Notes: generated by a model from the sequence alone, not told the origin. 64,000 bases of DNA from Rhizobiaceae bacterium (GCA_017640615.1 JAEPQK010000004.1:124001-188000); one strand, 5' to 3'. Shown: positions 37,701 to 45,072, counted from the stretch's first letter. Numbers and translations are program-made.

Positions 37701-37763
37701 GGCCTTTGCTGGCAGCAAAGCAGCGCCAAGCAAAACCAGCGAAATGGCAATAAGCCTGACCAT
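31761..37763 (-). CDS. Bacterial alpha-2-macroglobulin family protein
   Basis: 2000 residues from the ATG at 37763, which has GGAGGT 7 bases upstream. Periplasmic protease-trap family paired with PBP1C. Signal peptide MVRLIAISLVLLGAALLPAKA with no lipobox cysteine. Residues about 25-210 are helical, TPR/coiled-coil-like. Then come macroglobulin beta domains (for example GAMIYTDRGIYQPGESVEVFALLR and LSSDKQQYAPGETVSLGIEAPF), the alpha-2-macroglobulin domain, a helical region, and a C-terminal receptor-like domain. The thioester motif CxEQ is not found: the few cysteines (such as in LLCTLETRY and LSYCSDPVE) do not fit it. It is therefore a non-thioester member and may trap proteases by conformational change only, or serve as a scaffold. 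Confidence 0.93.
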   Translation of the reverse strand: MVRLIAISLVLLGAALLPAKAEITDAELLTIAEAYERSIEAPEGDFSVTETLRQISEARAQGRSVDVVRLSERLVAGDRENVQLWLNLARAWQAADRGANNGLAAAVRATQLADREADRLEALLVASAYLRVQLADHRVRYDDALQAVKSANAAIAEAEGLALEDDFAAPQDGEPDGRIAALERTRDEAVEASEVAAADIANAAAALDDVYREIQTNLPGANIAEMKGGDARLEFYGVESQYGYFAPNYRINGNDIEVCFGFNKELEENSRIYADKVDLKSDGEPVPASAFDVRATGRDLCLLRLEPGRSYEAKLSPELAAADGTMLGEALTTYPSLPNLPGRIGFADGEFMLPRSGPGDLPISLTNIESFPLTINRVVDRSLHRHLALGHIRNGIPSFEYQALITQFSEVLWEGAAERPLGERERNTTVRSFVPVRTILQDRADWLERGDQADWNRQGLLRSIAQPVRGISDPRLEISGSFVAGPLDVDSDIATTFVPGVYALATPVPDEGPNRDFHCAVSPLDPCQVYAAQWFVITDIGLTFYEGERDFTVVARSLTTGGPVENARVQLVSKGNRVLAEARTDTNGAANFARSLTIGEASNALVAVMAETETDFNFLTFGPERLDLSRLNVEGATETSPSGAMIYTDRGIYQPGESVEVFALLRNRSADAARGIELRLEIDDYVVKAQPVEARDWFEGGSLISFDIPETAKPGRAALKLVSAANETMAETAVQLGKIRPDRARINFPTDQRDAFRVRAGNGDTVEITGTAHAQYLYGAEGTGQAPAANLKAEVTVRVSPVATPVDRCYGDIVFGRFDDKTLPAISRNDVMYTDDEGMLSLRLSRVRLPASTRPLAATIEVTLFDAAGPVASGQHTIQVPGREAALGVSAVPKPVLEESGGYRLAIDIASVDTGGEAALGRDVEILVERERESYAWENIDGVWQHTQLRSREEVSRSRASLDRLSEVGGPCPGVVTLADAATGIDDGRYVVTVSDARGDSIASTRFTTGVAQTSVEDLEPNIFVLSSDKQQYAPGETVSLGIEAPFRTGEALVAIAAGDIVQWASAEVRDGAGTLTFTADPEWAGRGLYALATVFKADPGDVRSYGPARAIGAAYFEISAGTEAFALSIRREGAGLENFIRPDEPLRFDVCIDGPNGACGAADMPDAFAIAYVVDEGLLSLTGHKAEAARLEEEFVGKAQLGLRVMDNYGRLLLKEGGDRPGRLALTNYTSTNIVAAASGPVPMRGGKASFDFGDLELQTGSLSIFVVAWTAEHVASTGETLPVRHFVVSSLGVPEFFLSGDRPLLPLRLENISFVDHKGDYRLAFEAEGGIDVGLAGLDGQDIAPAADGAFLVKIPQGDPQDLFLRVDVPEGTEGHYQLALNLSAVDAQIPLPAAEQRREWQLAVRPSAVAAQEYLSFPLSERPTDLAQLLAGIVEDRYDPDTVTVVARFASNENALSLASLGSAADDPKAVLDQMIWQGFVDLQAGADDRGAQRLQANIDGIQALQIADGAFVPYRTDGEFIPSEVGFDGTIASGPVRHGLLRNASALDFLIRARRAGYSVSEDTITNSVSFIKKRVSDALFAPDMNPDIAKELLCTLETRYAMLVLVQQGELSADQVDRLSYCSDPVEGEEGIDPDDLPGDGLVEVSAGQSALSELITLAVKSEYGEPVNAETTLAAYYEDPRQYLGDLDEYRKAIAVSMLTHTGIRADVLRELAGSFLDRTRPLDLRTRAWLARSVANLDIPQEARLTEADISASDARLVSLTARPDGVVESGEIDYAALQGTSLSIGQASGPEARAFVRVGGKLANGEDLALPESAIRRRMFHAGSGREFDPARERLEVGDLLVVMLEVSNDALARFQDDNLSDLGFTYGPLVVEALLPSAFTLVSPDLSAATPNGDLEGFKVVGNVRAVDEDPQSWRAIVVPKSSGAVETLNGEDEEAADDGLEFRQAFVVSVSSAGTFLFPATTVDPLDFPGNTLLSQAARLEVDIPAGPRR

Positions 37764-37861
37764 GATTTCGACCTCCACCTAACCCTGGGGAAGTACATCA
37801 ATCGCGCAGTCTTATGTCAAATATCAGACGCTGCCGAACGCCGTGACTTGTCGAGCCGAAA

Positions 37862-38113
37862 TCAGCTGGTCGGTTCAGGCCAGCGAATCTCGTCTGCGGC
37901 CGACAGCACCAGCGGCGAAAGCCCGTCCCCGCCGGCTTCGACAATCCTGTGGAGACGACGCCGCATGCGCGGATCCCAGAAATCGTTGATGTGCTTGGCG
38001 ACGCCGGCCTGCGCCTCGTCTTCAGGCATCGATTTGAAGAAAGACGCGATCTGGTTGGCCATGTAAACCAGCTTCTGGTCCGTATTCATCGCCGTTCCGG
38101 CTTCATGCGACAT
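37862..38113 (-). CDS. fdsD: Formate dehydrogenase delta subunit FdsD
   Basis: 83 residues. Small accessory subunit of the NAD-dependent molybdenum formate dehydrogenase. Recognised by KLVYMANQIASFFKSMPEDEAQAGVAKHINDFWDPRMRRRL, the family core. AGGAG lies upstream and the start overlaps the fdhD end by 11 bases. Last gene of fdsGBACD. Confidence 0.92.
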   Translation of the reverse strand: MSHEAGTAMNTDQKLVYMANQIASFFKSMPEDEAQAGVAKHINDFWDPRMRRRLHRIVEAGGDGLSPLVLSAADEIRWPEPTS

Positions 38114-38924
38114 CGGCGGACGCTCCTGTTAAAACGCGGTCGGGCCGCGTAAAAATGTCGAACTCGTCGCCCCGTGCCAGCGCAACCAGCGTCATGCCGG
38201 CTTCTTCCGCGGTGCGGATGGCAAGCGCGGTGGGTGCTGAAACCGCGACGATCATGCTGGAACCGAGCTGCGCCGCCTTCTGCACCATCTCGACGGAAAC
38301 CCGCGAGGTGATCACAACAATGCCAGTCGCGCCGCTGGTGCCTGATCGCGCCAGCGCGCCAGCAAGCTTGTCGAGCGCATTGTGCCGGCCGACATCCTCG
38401 CGCGCCGCGACAATGCCTTGGCCGGGCACGTAGAAACCGGCGGCATGCACCGCGCCTGTTTCAGCATGCATTGGCTGTTGCTTGGTCAAGAGCCGGACAG
38501 CGTTTGAGATTTCGGTCGACGAAAGCACCAGTTCCGCCGCGCCGACGGAGGCGACCGAACGCATGGCTTCATCGATGGATTCAATGCCGCAAAGCCCGCA
38601 CCCGACAGGTCCGGCAAGGCGCCGCCGCCGCGCTTCGAACCGGCGATTGGCCTCGTCTTTCAGGCGCAGCTGGATGTCGATGCCCGCCCCCGCTTCCTCG
38701 ATCGCGATGTGCTCGATTTCATCGGTCGAGGCGATAACGCCCTCTGTCAACGAAAAGCCGACGGCGAAGTCTTCGAGATCGGCCGGCGTGGCCATCATCA
38801 CGGCATGGGTCGTCCCGGCATAGGAGAGTGCGACCGGCGTCTCTTCCGGCACCATGCGCGCTGCAGCTTTGGTCCCGCCGGCGCGCCGCGCAATGCGTGA
38901 TGTGGAGGTAAGCGGCGGTCTCAT
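38103..38924 (-). CDS. fdhD: Formate dehydrogenase accessory sulfurtransferase FdhD (FdsC)
   Basis: 273 residues from the ATG at 38924. An open frame continuing to 39131 only reads through the palindromic repeat and fdsA. FdhD hands sulfur to the molybdenum cofactor before its insertion into FdsA, using a CxxC loop: here CGLCGIES in GPVGCGLCGIESIDEA. Also visible are FSLTEGVIASTDEIEHI, HAAGFYVPGQGIVAAREDVGRHNALDKL and VVITSRVSVEMVQKAAQLG. Its apparent ribosome-binding site, GGGAGGGAAAAGG, lies inside the end of the repeat. Confidence 0.93.
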   Translation of the reverse strand: MRPPLTSTSRIARRAGGTKAAARMVPEETPVALSYAGTTHAVMMATPADLEDFAVGFSLTEGVIASTDEIEHIAIEEAGAGIDIQLRLKDEANRRFEARRRRLAGPVGCGLCGIESIDEAMRSVASVGAAELVLSSTEISNAVRLLTKQQPMHAETGAVHAAGFYVPGQGIVAAREDVGRHNALDKLAGALARSGTSGATGIVVITSRVSVEMVQKAAQLGSSMIVAVSAPTALAIRTAEEAGMTLVALARGDEFDIFTRPDRVLTGASADVA

Positions 38925-38928
38925 CGAT

Positions 38929-39097
38929 GCGCCTTTTCCCTCCCCCTTGAGGGGAGGGTGGCCGCGAAGCGGCCGGGTGGGGTGGTTTGCATCATGCTCA
39001 GCAGGGAAATCGCGTAGAGGGCGGCACCAGCACCCCCACCCGCCCAACCGCCTTGGGCGGTTGTCCGCTCTCCCCTCAAGGGGGAGGGAAAAGGCGC
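38929..39097. repeat. Palindromic repeat element, copy B (fdsA/fdhD junction)
   Basis: 169 bases with perfect 28-bp terminal inverted repeats: 38929-38956 (beginning GCGCCTTTTCCCTCCCCC) and 39070-39097. Inside each arm TCCCC-CTTGA-GGGGA forms its own hairpin. An internal dyad GGCCGC-GAA-GCGGCC follows the left arm. The left end supplies the ribosome-binding-like sequence of fdhD; the right end stops 9 bases before the fdsA stop codon. No coding capacity. Confidence 0.9.
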
Positions 39098-39105
39098 GCT
39101 GACGC

Positions 39106-41994
39106 TCATTCGGCCGCCTCGAGCGGAGCAATCCGCCGGCTCTTGCGGGTCAGCTCCTCGTATTCCTCCTGCCAGTCGGTCGGCCCGTTGGAGGGCGAAA
39201 CCTGCACCGCGGTCACCTTGTATTCCGGGCAGTTGGTCGCCCAGTCCGAGAAGTCGGTGGTGATCACGTTGGCCTGAGTGTCCGGGTGGTGGAAGGTGGT
39301 GTAAACGACGCCCGGCGCCACGCGATCGGTCGTCAGCGCGCGCAGCGTGGTTTCGCCGGCCCGGCTCGCAAGCCGAACCCAGTCGCCGTCGCGTATGCCG
39401 CGCTGCTCCGCATCGTGCGGGTGGATTTCCAGCCGGTCCTCGCCATGCCACACCACATTCTCGGTGCGCCTTGTCTGGGCGCCGACATTATATTGCGACA
39501 GAATCCGCCCGGTGGTCAGAAGCAGCGGGAAGCGCGGGCCGCTCTTCTCGTCGGTCGCCACATAGTCGGTGCGGATCAGCTTGCCCTTGCCGCGCACAAA
39601 GCCGCCAATATGCATCACCGGCGTGCCCTTGGGCGCCTTCTCGTTGCATGGCCATTGCACTGAGCCTTCCGTGTCGAGCAGCTCATAGCTCACATTGGCG
39701 AAAGACGGCGTGGTTGCCGCGATCTCGTCCATGATTTCGGAAGGGTGCGTGTAGGCCCAGTCGAGCCCCATCGCCTGCGCAAGCCGCTGGGTGACTTCCC
39801 AGTCTGCAAGCCCGTTTTTCGGCTCCATCACCTTGCGCACAAGATTGATGCGCCGTTCCGCATTGGTGAAGGTGCCGTCCTTCTCCAGGAAGGTCGAACC
39901 GGGCAGGAACACATGCGCGTAGTTCGCGGTCTCGTTGAGGAAGAGGTCGTGAACGACGACGCATTCCATCGCCTCCAGACCGGCTGCCACGTGATGTGTG
40001 TTGGGGTCGGACTGGAGAATGTCCTCTCCCTGTACGTAGATGCCTTTGAATGAACCATCGACCGCCGCGTCCAGCATATTGGGAATACGCAGGCCGGGCT
40101 CGCTGTCGAGCTTCACGTTCCAGAGTTTCTCGAAAATGTCGCGCGTCGCGTCGTCGGACATGTGCCGGTAGCCCGGAAGCTCATGTGGGAACGAGCCCAT
40201 GTCACATGCGCCCTGCACATTGTTCTGGCCGCGCAGCGGGTTCACGCCAACGCCGGGCCGGCCGTAATTGCCGGTCAGCATGGCGAGGTTGGCAATCGCC
40301 ATCACCGTGGTCGAGCCCTGGCTGTGCTCGGTGACGCCGAGGCCGTAATAAATCGCGCCGTTTCCGCCTCGCGCATAAAGCCGCGCCGCCTGGCGGATCA
40401 AATCAGCCGGCACACCGGAAACCTTCTCCACTTCCTCCGGGCTGTTCTGCGGCTCGGCCAGAAACGCGGCATAGTCTTCGAATTCCGACCAGTCGCAGCG
40501 TTCGCGGATGAAGGATTCGTCGTGCAGGCCTTCCGTCACGATCACATGCGCCAGCGCGGTCAGCAGCGCGACATTGGTGCCGGGCTTTAGCGGCAAATGG
40601 TAGGAGGCCTCCACATGCGGCTGACGCACCATGTCGATGCGGCGCGGATCGACGACGATCAGCTTCGCGCCTTGCCGCAGCCGCTTCTTCAGCCGCGAGG
40701 CAAATACAGGATGGCCGTCGGTCGGGTTGGCGCCGATCACCATCACGACGTCGGTATGCTCGACGGAATCGAAATCCTGCGTGCCGGCGGAAGTGCCGAG
40801 CGTGGTCTTCAGCCCGTAGCCGGTCGGCGAGTGGCAGACGCGCGCACAGGTGTCGACATTGTTGTTGCCGAATCCCTGCCGGATCAGCTTTTGGACGAGA
40901 TAGGTCTCCTCATTCGTACAGCGTGAGGAGGTGATGCCGCCGATCGACCCGCGCCCGTGCTCGTTCTGCAGCCGGCGGAATTCGTTGGCGACATGCGAGA
41001 ACGCTTCCTCCCAGGAGACTTCGCGCCACGGGTCGGTGATCTTCTCGCGGATCATGGGGTTGAGAATGCGGTCCTTGTGACTGGCATAACCCCAGGCGAA
41101 GCGGCCCTTAACGCAGGAATGGCCGCGGTTCGCCTTGCCGCCCTTGTAGGGCACCATGCGTACGACATCGTCGCCCTTCATCTCCGCCTTGAACGAGCAG
41201 CCAACGCCGCAATAGGCGCAGGTCGTCACCACCGAGCGGTCAGGCATGCCGCGCTCCAGCACGGTCTTTTCACGAAGTGCGTCAGTCGGGCAGGCCTGCA
41301 CGCAGGCGCCACATGAAACGCATTCCGAACCCAGGAAATCGTCTTCGCTCATGCCGGCCGAGATGCGGCTCTCAAAGCCACGACCCTCGACGGTGAGCGC
41401 AAACGTTCCCTGCACTTCCTCGCAGGCGCGCACGCAACGCGAGCACACGATGCATTGCGAGGCGTCATAGGTGAAATAGGGGTTGCTCTCGTCGCGGGCG
41501 ATGTAGTCGATATTGAGCGAACCATTGCCCGGGGCGATGCCCGGCTCGACATGGTTGCGTCCGTCCGTGCCATAGCGGTTTTCGGTCAGGCCCACCTGAT
41601 CCGCCACATGGTCGAACTCGCTGGCGCCGGTGCCGCGCTGTTCGTTCCAGGCGTTCGGATGGTCGGAGACGTAAAGCTCCATCACGCCTTTGCGGATCGC
41701 GTCGAGCCGGTCGCTGGTCGTACGCACCTCGATGCCTTCCGCAACGGGCGTGGTGCATGATGCCGGCGTGCCACCGCGCCCCTCGATTTCGACCAGGCAG
41801 ACCCGGCAGGAGCCGAAGCTTTCCAGCATGTCGGTGGCGCAGAGCTTCGGAATTTCGATGCCCGCATCCATCGCCGCGCGCATGATCGAGGTGCCTTCCG
41901 GCACCGTCACTTGCTTGCCGTCAACCGTGAGCGTCACCGTCTTCTCGGCCTTCGAGGCCGGGGTGCCGTAGTCGATTTCCTTGACGAATGACAT
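39106..41994 (-). CDS. fdsA: NAD-dependent formate dehydrogenase alpha subunit FdsA
   Basis: 962 residues. Catalytic molybdenum subunit oxidising formate to CO2 in the cytoplasm. From the N-terminus it has a plant-type [2Fe-2S] domain (MDAGIEIPKLCATDMLESFGSCRVCLVEI), the His/Cys [4Fe-4S] region, a two-[4Fe-4S] ferredoxin segment (CIVCSRCVRACEE, CVSCGACVQACPTDAL), the [4Fe-4S] motif CAYCGVGCSFKAEM, and bis-MGD molybdopterin domains. The Mo ligand is cysteine (VDTCARVCHSPTGYG) rather than selenocysteine. Length and order match the Fds enzymes of Cupriavidus and Rhodobacter. Confidence 0.96.
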   Translation of the reverse strand: MSFVKEIDYGTPASKAEKTVTLTVDGKQVTVPEGTSIMRAAMDAGIEIPKLCATDMLESFGSCRVCLVEIEGRGGTPASCTTPVAEGIEVRTTSDRLDAIRKGVMELYVSDHPNAWNEQRGTGASEFDHVADQVGLTENRYGTDGRNHVEPGIAPGNGSLNIDYIARDESNPYFTYDASQCIVCSRCVRACEEVQGTFALTVEGRGFESRISAGMSEDDFLGSECVSCGACVQACPTDALREKTVLERGMPDRSVVTTCAYCGVGCSFKAEMKGDDVVRMVPYKGGKANRGHSCVKGRFAWGYASHKDRILNPMIREKITDPWREVSWEEAFSHVANEFRRLQNEHGRGSIGGITSSRCTNEETYLVQKLIRQGFGNNNVDTCARVCHSPTGYGLKTTLGTSAGTQDFDSVEHTDVVMVIGANPTDGHPVFASRLKKRLRQGAKLIVVDPRRIDMVRQPHVEASYHLPLKPGTNVALLTALAHVIVTEGLHDESFIRERCDWSEFEDYAAFLAEPQNSPEEVEKVSGVPADLIRQAARLYARGGNGAIYYGLGVTEHSQGSTTVMAIANLAMLTGNYGRPGVGVNPLRGQNNVQGACDMGSFPHELPGYRHMSDDATRDIFEKLWNVKLDSEPGLRIPNMLDAAVDGSFKGIYVQGEDILQSDPNTHHVAAGLEAMECVVVHDLFLNETANYAHVFLPGSTFLEKDGTFTNAERRINLVRKVMEPKNGLADWEVTQRLAQAMGLDWAYTHPSEIMDEIAATTPSFANVSYELLDTEGSVQWPCNEKAPKGTPVMHIGGFVRGKGKLIRTDYVATDEKSGPRFPLLLTTGRILSQYNVGAQTRRTENVVWHGEDRLEIHPHDAEQRGIRDGDWVRLASRAGETTLRALTTDRVAPGVVYTTFHHPDTQANVITTDFSDWATNCPEYKVTAVQVSPSNGPTDWQEEYEELTRKSRRIAPLEAAE

Positions 41995-42004
41995 TGGCCG
42001 TCTC

Positions 42005-43561
42005 CTATTCCGCCGCTTCGCGCATCGGCGCCGGTCGGAAATCTTCCGGGAAGTGTTTCATCGCGCTCATCACCGGGTAGGGCGTGAAGCCGCCCAGCGC
42101 GCAGAGCGAACCGAACTTCATCGTGTTGCAAAGGTCGATGACAAGTTCGAGCTGCTTCTCCGGCTCGATATTTGCTCTCACCTTATCTAGCGTTTCGACG
42201 CCGCGGGTCGAGCCGATACGGCAGGGTGTGCACTTGCCGCAGCTTTCGATGGCGCAGAACTCCATCGCAAACCGGGCCTGCTTGAGCATGTCCACCGCGT
42301 CGTCGAAAACGACAATGCCGGCATGGCCGATCAGCCCGTCGCGCTCGGCAAATGCCTCATAGTCGAATGGCGTATCGAACAGGTCGCGCGGGAAGTAAGC
42401 CCCAAGCGGTCCGCCAACCTGAACCGCGCGCACCGGCCGTCCGGTAGCCGTGCCGCCGCCGATATCATCGACCAGCTCGCCGAGCGTCATGCCGAAGGCG
42501 GCTTCGAACAGCCCGCCATGCTTGATGTTGCCGGTCAGCTGGATCGGGATCGTGCCGCGCGAACGGCCCATGCCGAAGTCGCGGTAGAACTCGGCACCCT
42601 TGTCCATGATCACCGGCACCGAAGCGAGCGAGATCACATTGTTGATGACGGTTGGCTTGCCGAACAGGCCCTTATGCGCCGGCAGCGGCGGCTTGGCGCG
42701 CACCTGTCCGCGCTTGCCTTCCAGACTGTCGAGAAGCGCGGTCTCTTCGCCGCAGACATAAGCCCCGGCACCGATGCGCACCTCGATATTGAAGGCGTAG
42801 TCGGAGCCGAGCACCCTGCGGCCAAGAACGCCGGCCTTGCGCGCTGCCATAATCGCTTCGTTGAGCACGATATTGGCGTGCGGATATTCCGAACGAAGAT
42901 AGACATAGCCCTTGGTCGCGCCTGTCGCGATCCCGGCAATCGTCATGCCTTCGATGAGCACGAACGGGTCGCCTTCCATCACCATACGGTCGGAAAAGGT
43001 GCCGCTGTCGCCCTCATCGGCATTGCACACGATGTATTTCTGCGCGCCCGGCGTATCGAGCACGGTCTTCCATTTGATGCCGGTCGGAAAGCCGGCCCCG
43101 CCCCGTCCGCGCAAACCGGAATCGGTGACTTGTGCCACGATCTCCTGCGGCGAAAGCTTCAGCGCGTTCTTGAGGCCTTTCAGCCCGTCATGCGCTTCGT
43201 AGTCGGCCAGCGAAACGGGATCGGTGATGCCGCAGCGCGCAAAGGTGAGGCGGGTCTGCTTTGCAAGAAATGGAATGTCCTCCGGCTTGCCAAGCCGAAG
43301 CTCGTGATCTCCGCCTGACAGAAGCCCGCTGTCGAAAAGCGACTTCACGTCGGACGGTTTCACCGGCCCATAAGCAACGCGGCCCTTGTCGGTCGTCACC
43401 TCCACCATCGGCTCCAGCCAGTAGAGACCGCGCGAACCGTTGCGCACGATTTCGGCTTTTTCGCCGCGCGCCTCGAGCTCTTTCGCGACCTCGGCGGCCA
43501 CCTTGTCGGCGCCGAGCGCCAGTGATCCGGAATCGCGCGGAATGTAGATGGTGGCGGTCAT
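42005..43561 (-). CDS. fdsB: NAD-dependent formate dehydrogenase beta subunit FdsB
   Basis: 518 residues from the ATG at 43561, with GGAGGT upstream; an open frame to 43654 is not supported. A thioredoxin-like N-terminal part (about 1-110) leads into a NuoF-like diaphorase with the FMN/NADH motif LRGRGGAGFPTGIKW and YIVCNADEGDSGTFSDR. The [4Fe-4S] site is ESCGKCTPCRIG near residue 450. It passes electrons from FdsA to NAD. It overlaps fdsG by ATGA and is 10 bases from fdsA. Confidence 0.95.
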   Translation of the reverse strand: MTATIYIPRDSGSLALGADKVAAEVAKELEARGEKAEIVRNGSRGLYWLEPMVEVTTDKGRVAYGPVKPSDVKSLFDSGLLSGGDHELRLGKPEDIPFLAKQTRLTFARCGITDPVSLADYEAHDGLKGLKNALKLSPQEIVAQVTDSGLRGRGGAGFPTGIKWKTVLDTPGAQKYIVCNADEGDSGTFSDRMVMEGDPFVLIEGMTIAGIATGATKGYVYLRSEYPHANIVLNEAIMAARKAGVLGRRVLGSDYAFNIEVRIGAGAYVCGEETALLDSLEGKRGQVRAKPPLPAHKGLFGKPTVINNVISLASVPVIMDKGAEFYRDFGMGRSRGTIPIQLTGNIKHGGLFEAAFGMTLGELVDDIGGGTATGRPVRAVQVGGPLGAYFPRDLFDTPFDYEAFAERDGLIGHAGIVVFDDAVDMLKQARFAMEFCAIESCGKCTPCRIGSTRGVETLDKVRANIEPEKQLELVIDLCNTMKFGSLCALGGFTPYPVMSAMKHFPEDFRPAPMREAAE

Positions 43562-44037
43562 GCCCGCACCTCCACCGCGATCTCTTCCGCCCTGGCATTG
43601 TCGAGCCGGCCGATCACCTCGCCGTCCAGCATTGCCGAAGGCGCGCAGGCGCACAGTCCGAGACAGTAGACTGGCTCAAGCGTCACCGAGCCGTCCGCTG
43701 CGGTTTCGTGGAATTTGATGCCGAGCAGTTCCTGCAGCCGTTCTGCGACTGCATCGCCACCCATCGACTGGCATGCCTCTGCCCGGCAAAGTTTCAGCAC
43801 GTGCCGCCCTGCGGGCTCCTTGCGATAATCATGATAGAATGAAACGACGCCGTGAACTTCCGCGCGCGAAATGTTCAGCGCGTTCGCGATCACGGGCAGC
43901 GCCTCCGTCGGCACGTGGCCGAACTCCTCCTGCACCCCATGCAGGATCGGCAGCAGCGGGCCTTCGAGCCCTTTCAATTCGTCGATGATTGCCGAAGTCT
44001 TGGCTGTGACCTCGGTACTGTGCGCCTGCATCGTCAT
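43558..44037 (-). CDS. fdsG: NAD-dependent formate dehydrogenase gamma subunit FdsG
   Basis: 159 residues. The start at 44037 is chosen for GGGAGGG six bases upstream. NuoE-like [2Fe-2S] subunit. The four cysteine ligands are in KLCRAEACQSMGG and VYCLGLCACAPS. GVQEEFGHVPTEALPVIANALNISRAEVHGVVSFYHDY is the NuoE signature region. First gene of the fds operon. The LysR gene upstream lies on the same strand and a palindromic activator site sits between them. Confidence 0.94.
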   Translation of the reverse strand: MTMQAHSTEVTAKTSAIIDELKGLEGPLLPILHGVQEEFGHVPTEALPVIANALNISRAEVHGVVSFYHDYRKEPAGRHVLKLCRAEACQSMGGDAVAERLQELLGIKFHETAADGSVTLEPVYCLGLCACAPSAMLDGEVIGRLDNARAEEIAVEVRA

Positions 44038-44124
44038 GCAGCGCCCTCCCTGAAAACCGGCCGGCATTTGCTCAGCGATCACGAAATCAGAACAAACGCG
44101 CCATTTCAATAAAGCAGAATCGTC

Positions 44125-44149
44125 GTTTGATAGAAGATTTCTATCAAAC
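44125..44149. promoter_or_regulatory. LysR-type operator candidate upstream of fdsG
   Basis: GTTTGATAGAA-N3-TTCTATCAAAC, a perfect 11-3-11 inverted repeat, 88 bases before the fdsG start. It contains the T-N11-A spacing of LysR sites (ATAG-N7-CTAT). The adjacent LysR protein is the obvious binder. Confidence 0.65.
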
Positions 44150-44172
44150 AGCCTCCTCGGGAGAGAGTTAGA

Positions 44173-45072
44173 TCAGACGCGCTTTTCGAGTTTGTCCGCC
44201 AGCGCCGTGGCCTCGTTCAAAAACGCCGCGACAAGCGGCGTGTGCGGCTCGCGTTTCGCTGCAATCAGCCCGACAATGTGGCTGGCATCCGGCTCCACGA
44301 TGGGGATGGCGCGGATTGGCTTCGCAAAGCCGAATGTCTCGGCAAGGTTGAGCGGCATGATCGACGACCATTTGCCGGTGCGGATATGCGAAAACAGCAC
44401 GATCATGGAGTTGGATTCCAGCGTCGGCCGCGCCGTCACACCGGCTTCGGCCAGATGCTGATCGATGATGCGCCGGTTCTGCATGTCAGGCGTCAGCAGG
44501 CAGAGCGGCAACTCCGCCACTTCCGCCCAGGTCACCTTGTCCCGGTCAGAAAGCGGGTTCCCGGTCGCGGTGATGAGCTGGTACCGCTCGGAGTAGAGCG
44601 GCACTGAAACGACGCGCCCCACCGGCTCGTTGTCGAGATAGGTGACGCCGATATCGATCTCGAAATTTCCGATCAGCGTCTGCACCTCGACCGAGTTGCG
44701 CGACAAAACAGAGAAATTCACGCCCGGATGCTTTTCGCGAAAGGGTGTCGTCAGCTCGGCAATCATCGCAAGTGCGGTGGGGATCGCGGCAATGTGCAGT
44801 CGCCCGGAGAGGCCGTGCCGGGCCGCGCGCATCTCCTCCTTCATCGTATGCGCATCCCCGACGATACGCCGTGCCCAGGTGAGCACCTGCTCGCCTTCAG
44901 GCGTCAGTCCCTGGAAGCGCGAACTGCGTTTGACCAGGAGTACGCCAAGCTGGTCTTCCAGCTGCTTGATCGCAGCCGAGAGCGTCGGCTGGGTGATACC
45001 CAGCTCTTCGGCCGCGCGGCCGAAATGTTCGGTGCGCGCCAGCGCGATGAAGACTTCGAGCTTGTCGATCAT
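44173..45072 (-). CDS. LysR-family regulator of formate dehydrogenase (FdsR-like)
   Basis: 299 residues. The winged helix covers residues 1-60 (KLEVFIALARTEHFGRAAEELGITQPTLSAAIKQLEDQLGVLLVKR) and a periplasmic-binding-protein-like effector domain about 90-295. It lies directly upstream of fdsG on the same strand. A LysR gene is commonly found at this place in fds operons, and its product is thought to activate them in response to formate or oxidised C1 compounds. The palindrome at 44125 is its probable target. Confidence 0.88.
   Translation of the reverse strand: MIDKLEVFIALARTEHFGRAAEELGITQPTLSAAIKQLEDQLGVLLVKRSSRFQGLTPEGEQVLTWARRIVGDAHTMKEEMRAARHGLSGRLHIAAIPTALAMIAELTTPFREKHPGVNFSVLSRNSVEVQTLIGNFEIDIGVTYLDNEPVGRVVSVPLYSERYQLITATGNPLSDRDKVTWAEVAELPLCLLTPDMQNRRIIDQHLAEAGVTARPTLESNSMIVLFSHIRTGKWSSIMPLNLAETFGFAKPIRAIPIVEPDASHIVGLIAAKREPHTPLVAAFLNEATALADKLEKRV

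Noticed and set aside
31761-37763. Possible thioester motif at LLCTLETRY in the macroglobulin
   Set aside because: The order C-T-L-E does not fit C-x-E-Q and no glutamine follows in the right place.
38925-39131. N-terminal extension of FdhD
   Set aside because: It translates the palindromic repeat and the end of fdsA; FdhD length and the GGGAGGG site favour 38924.
42323-43318. 331-codon + strand frame opposite fdsB
   Set aside because: Shadow of FdsB with no motif and no ribosome-binding site.
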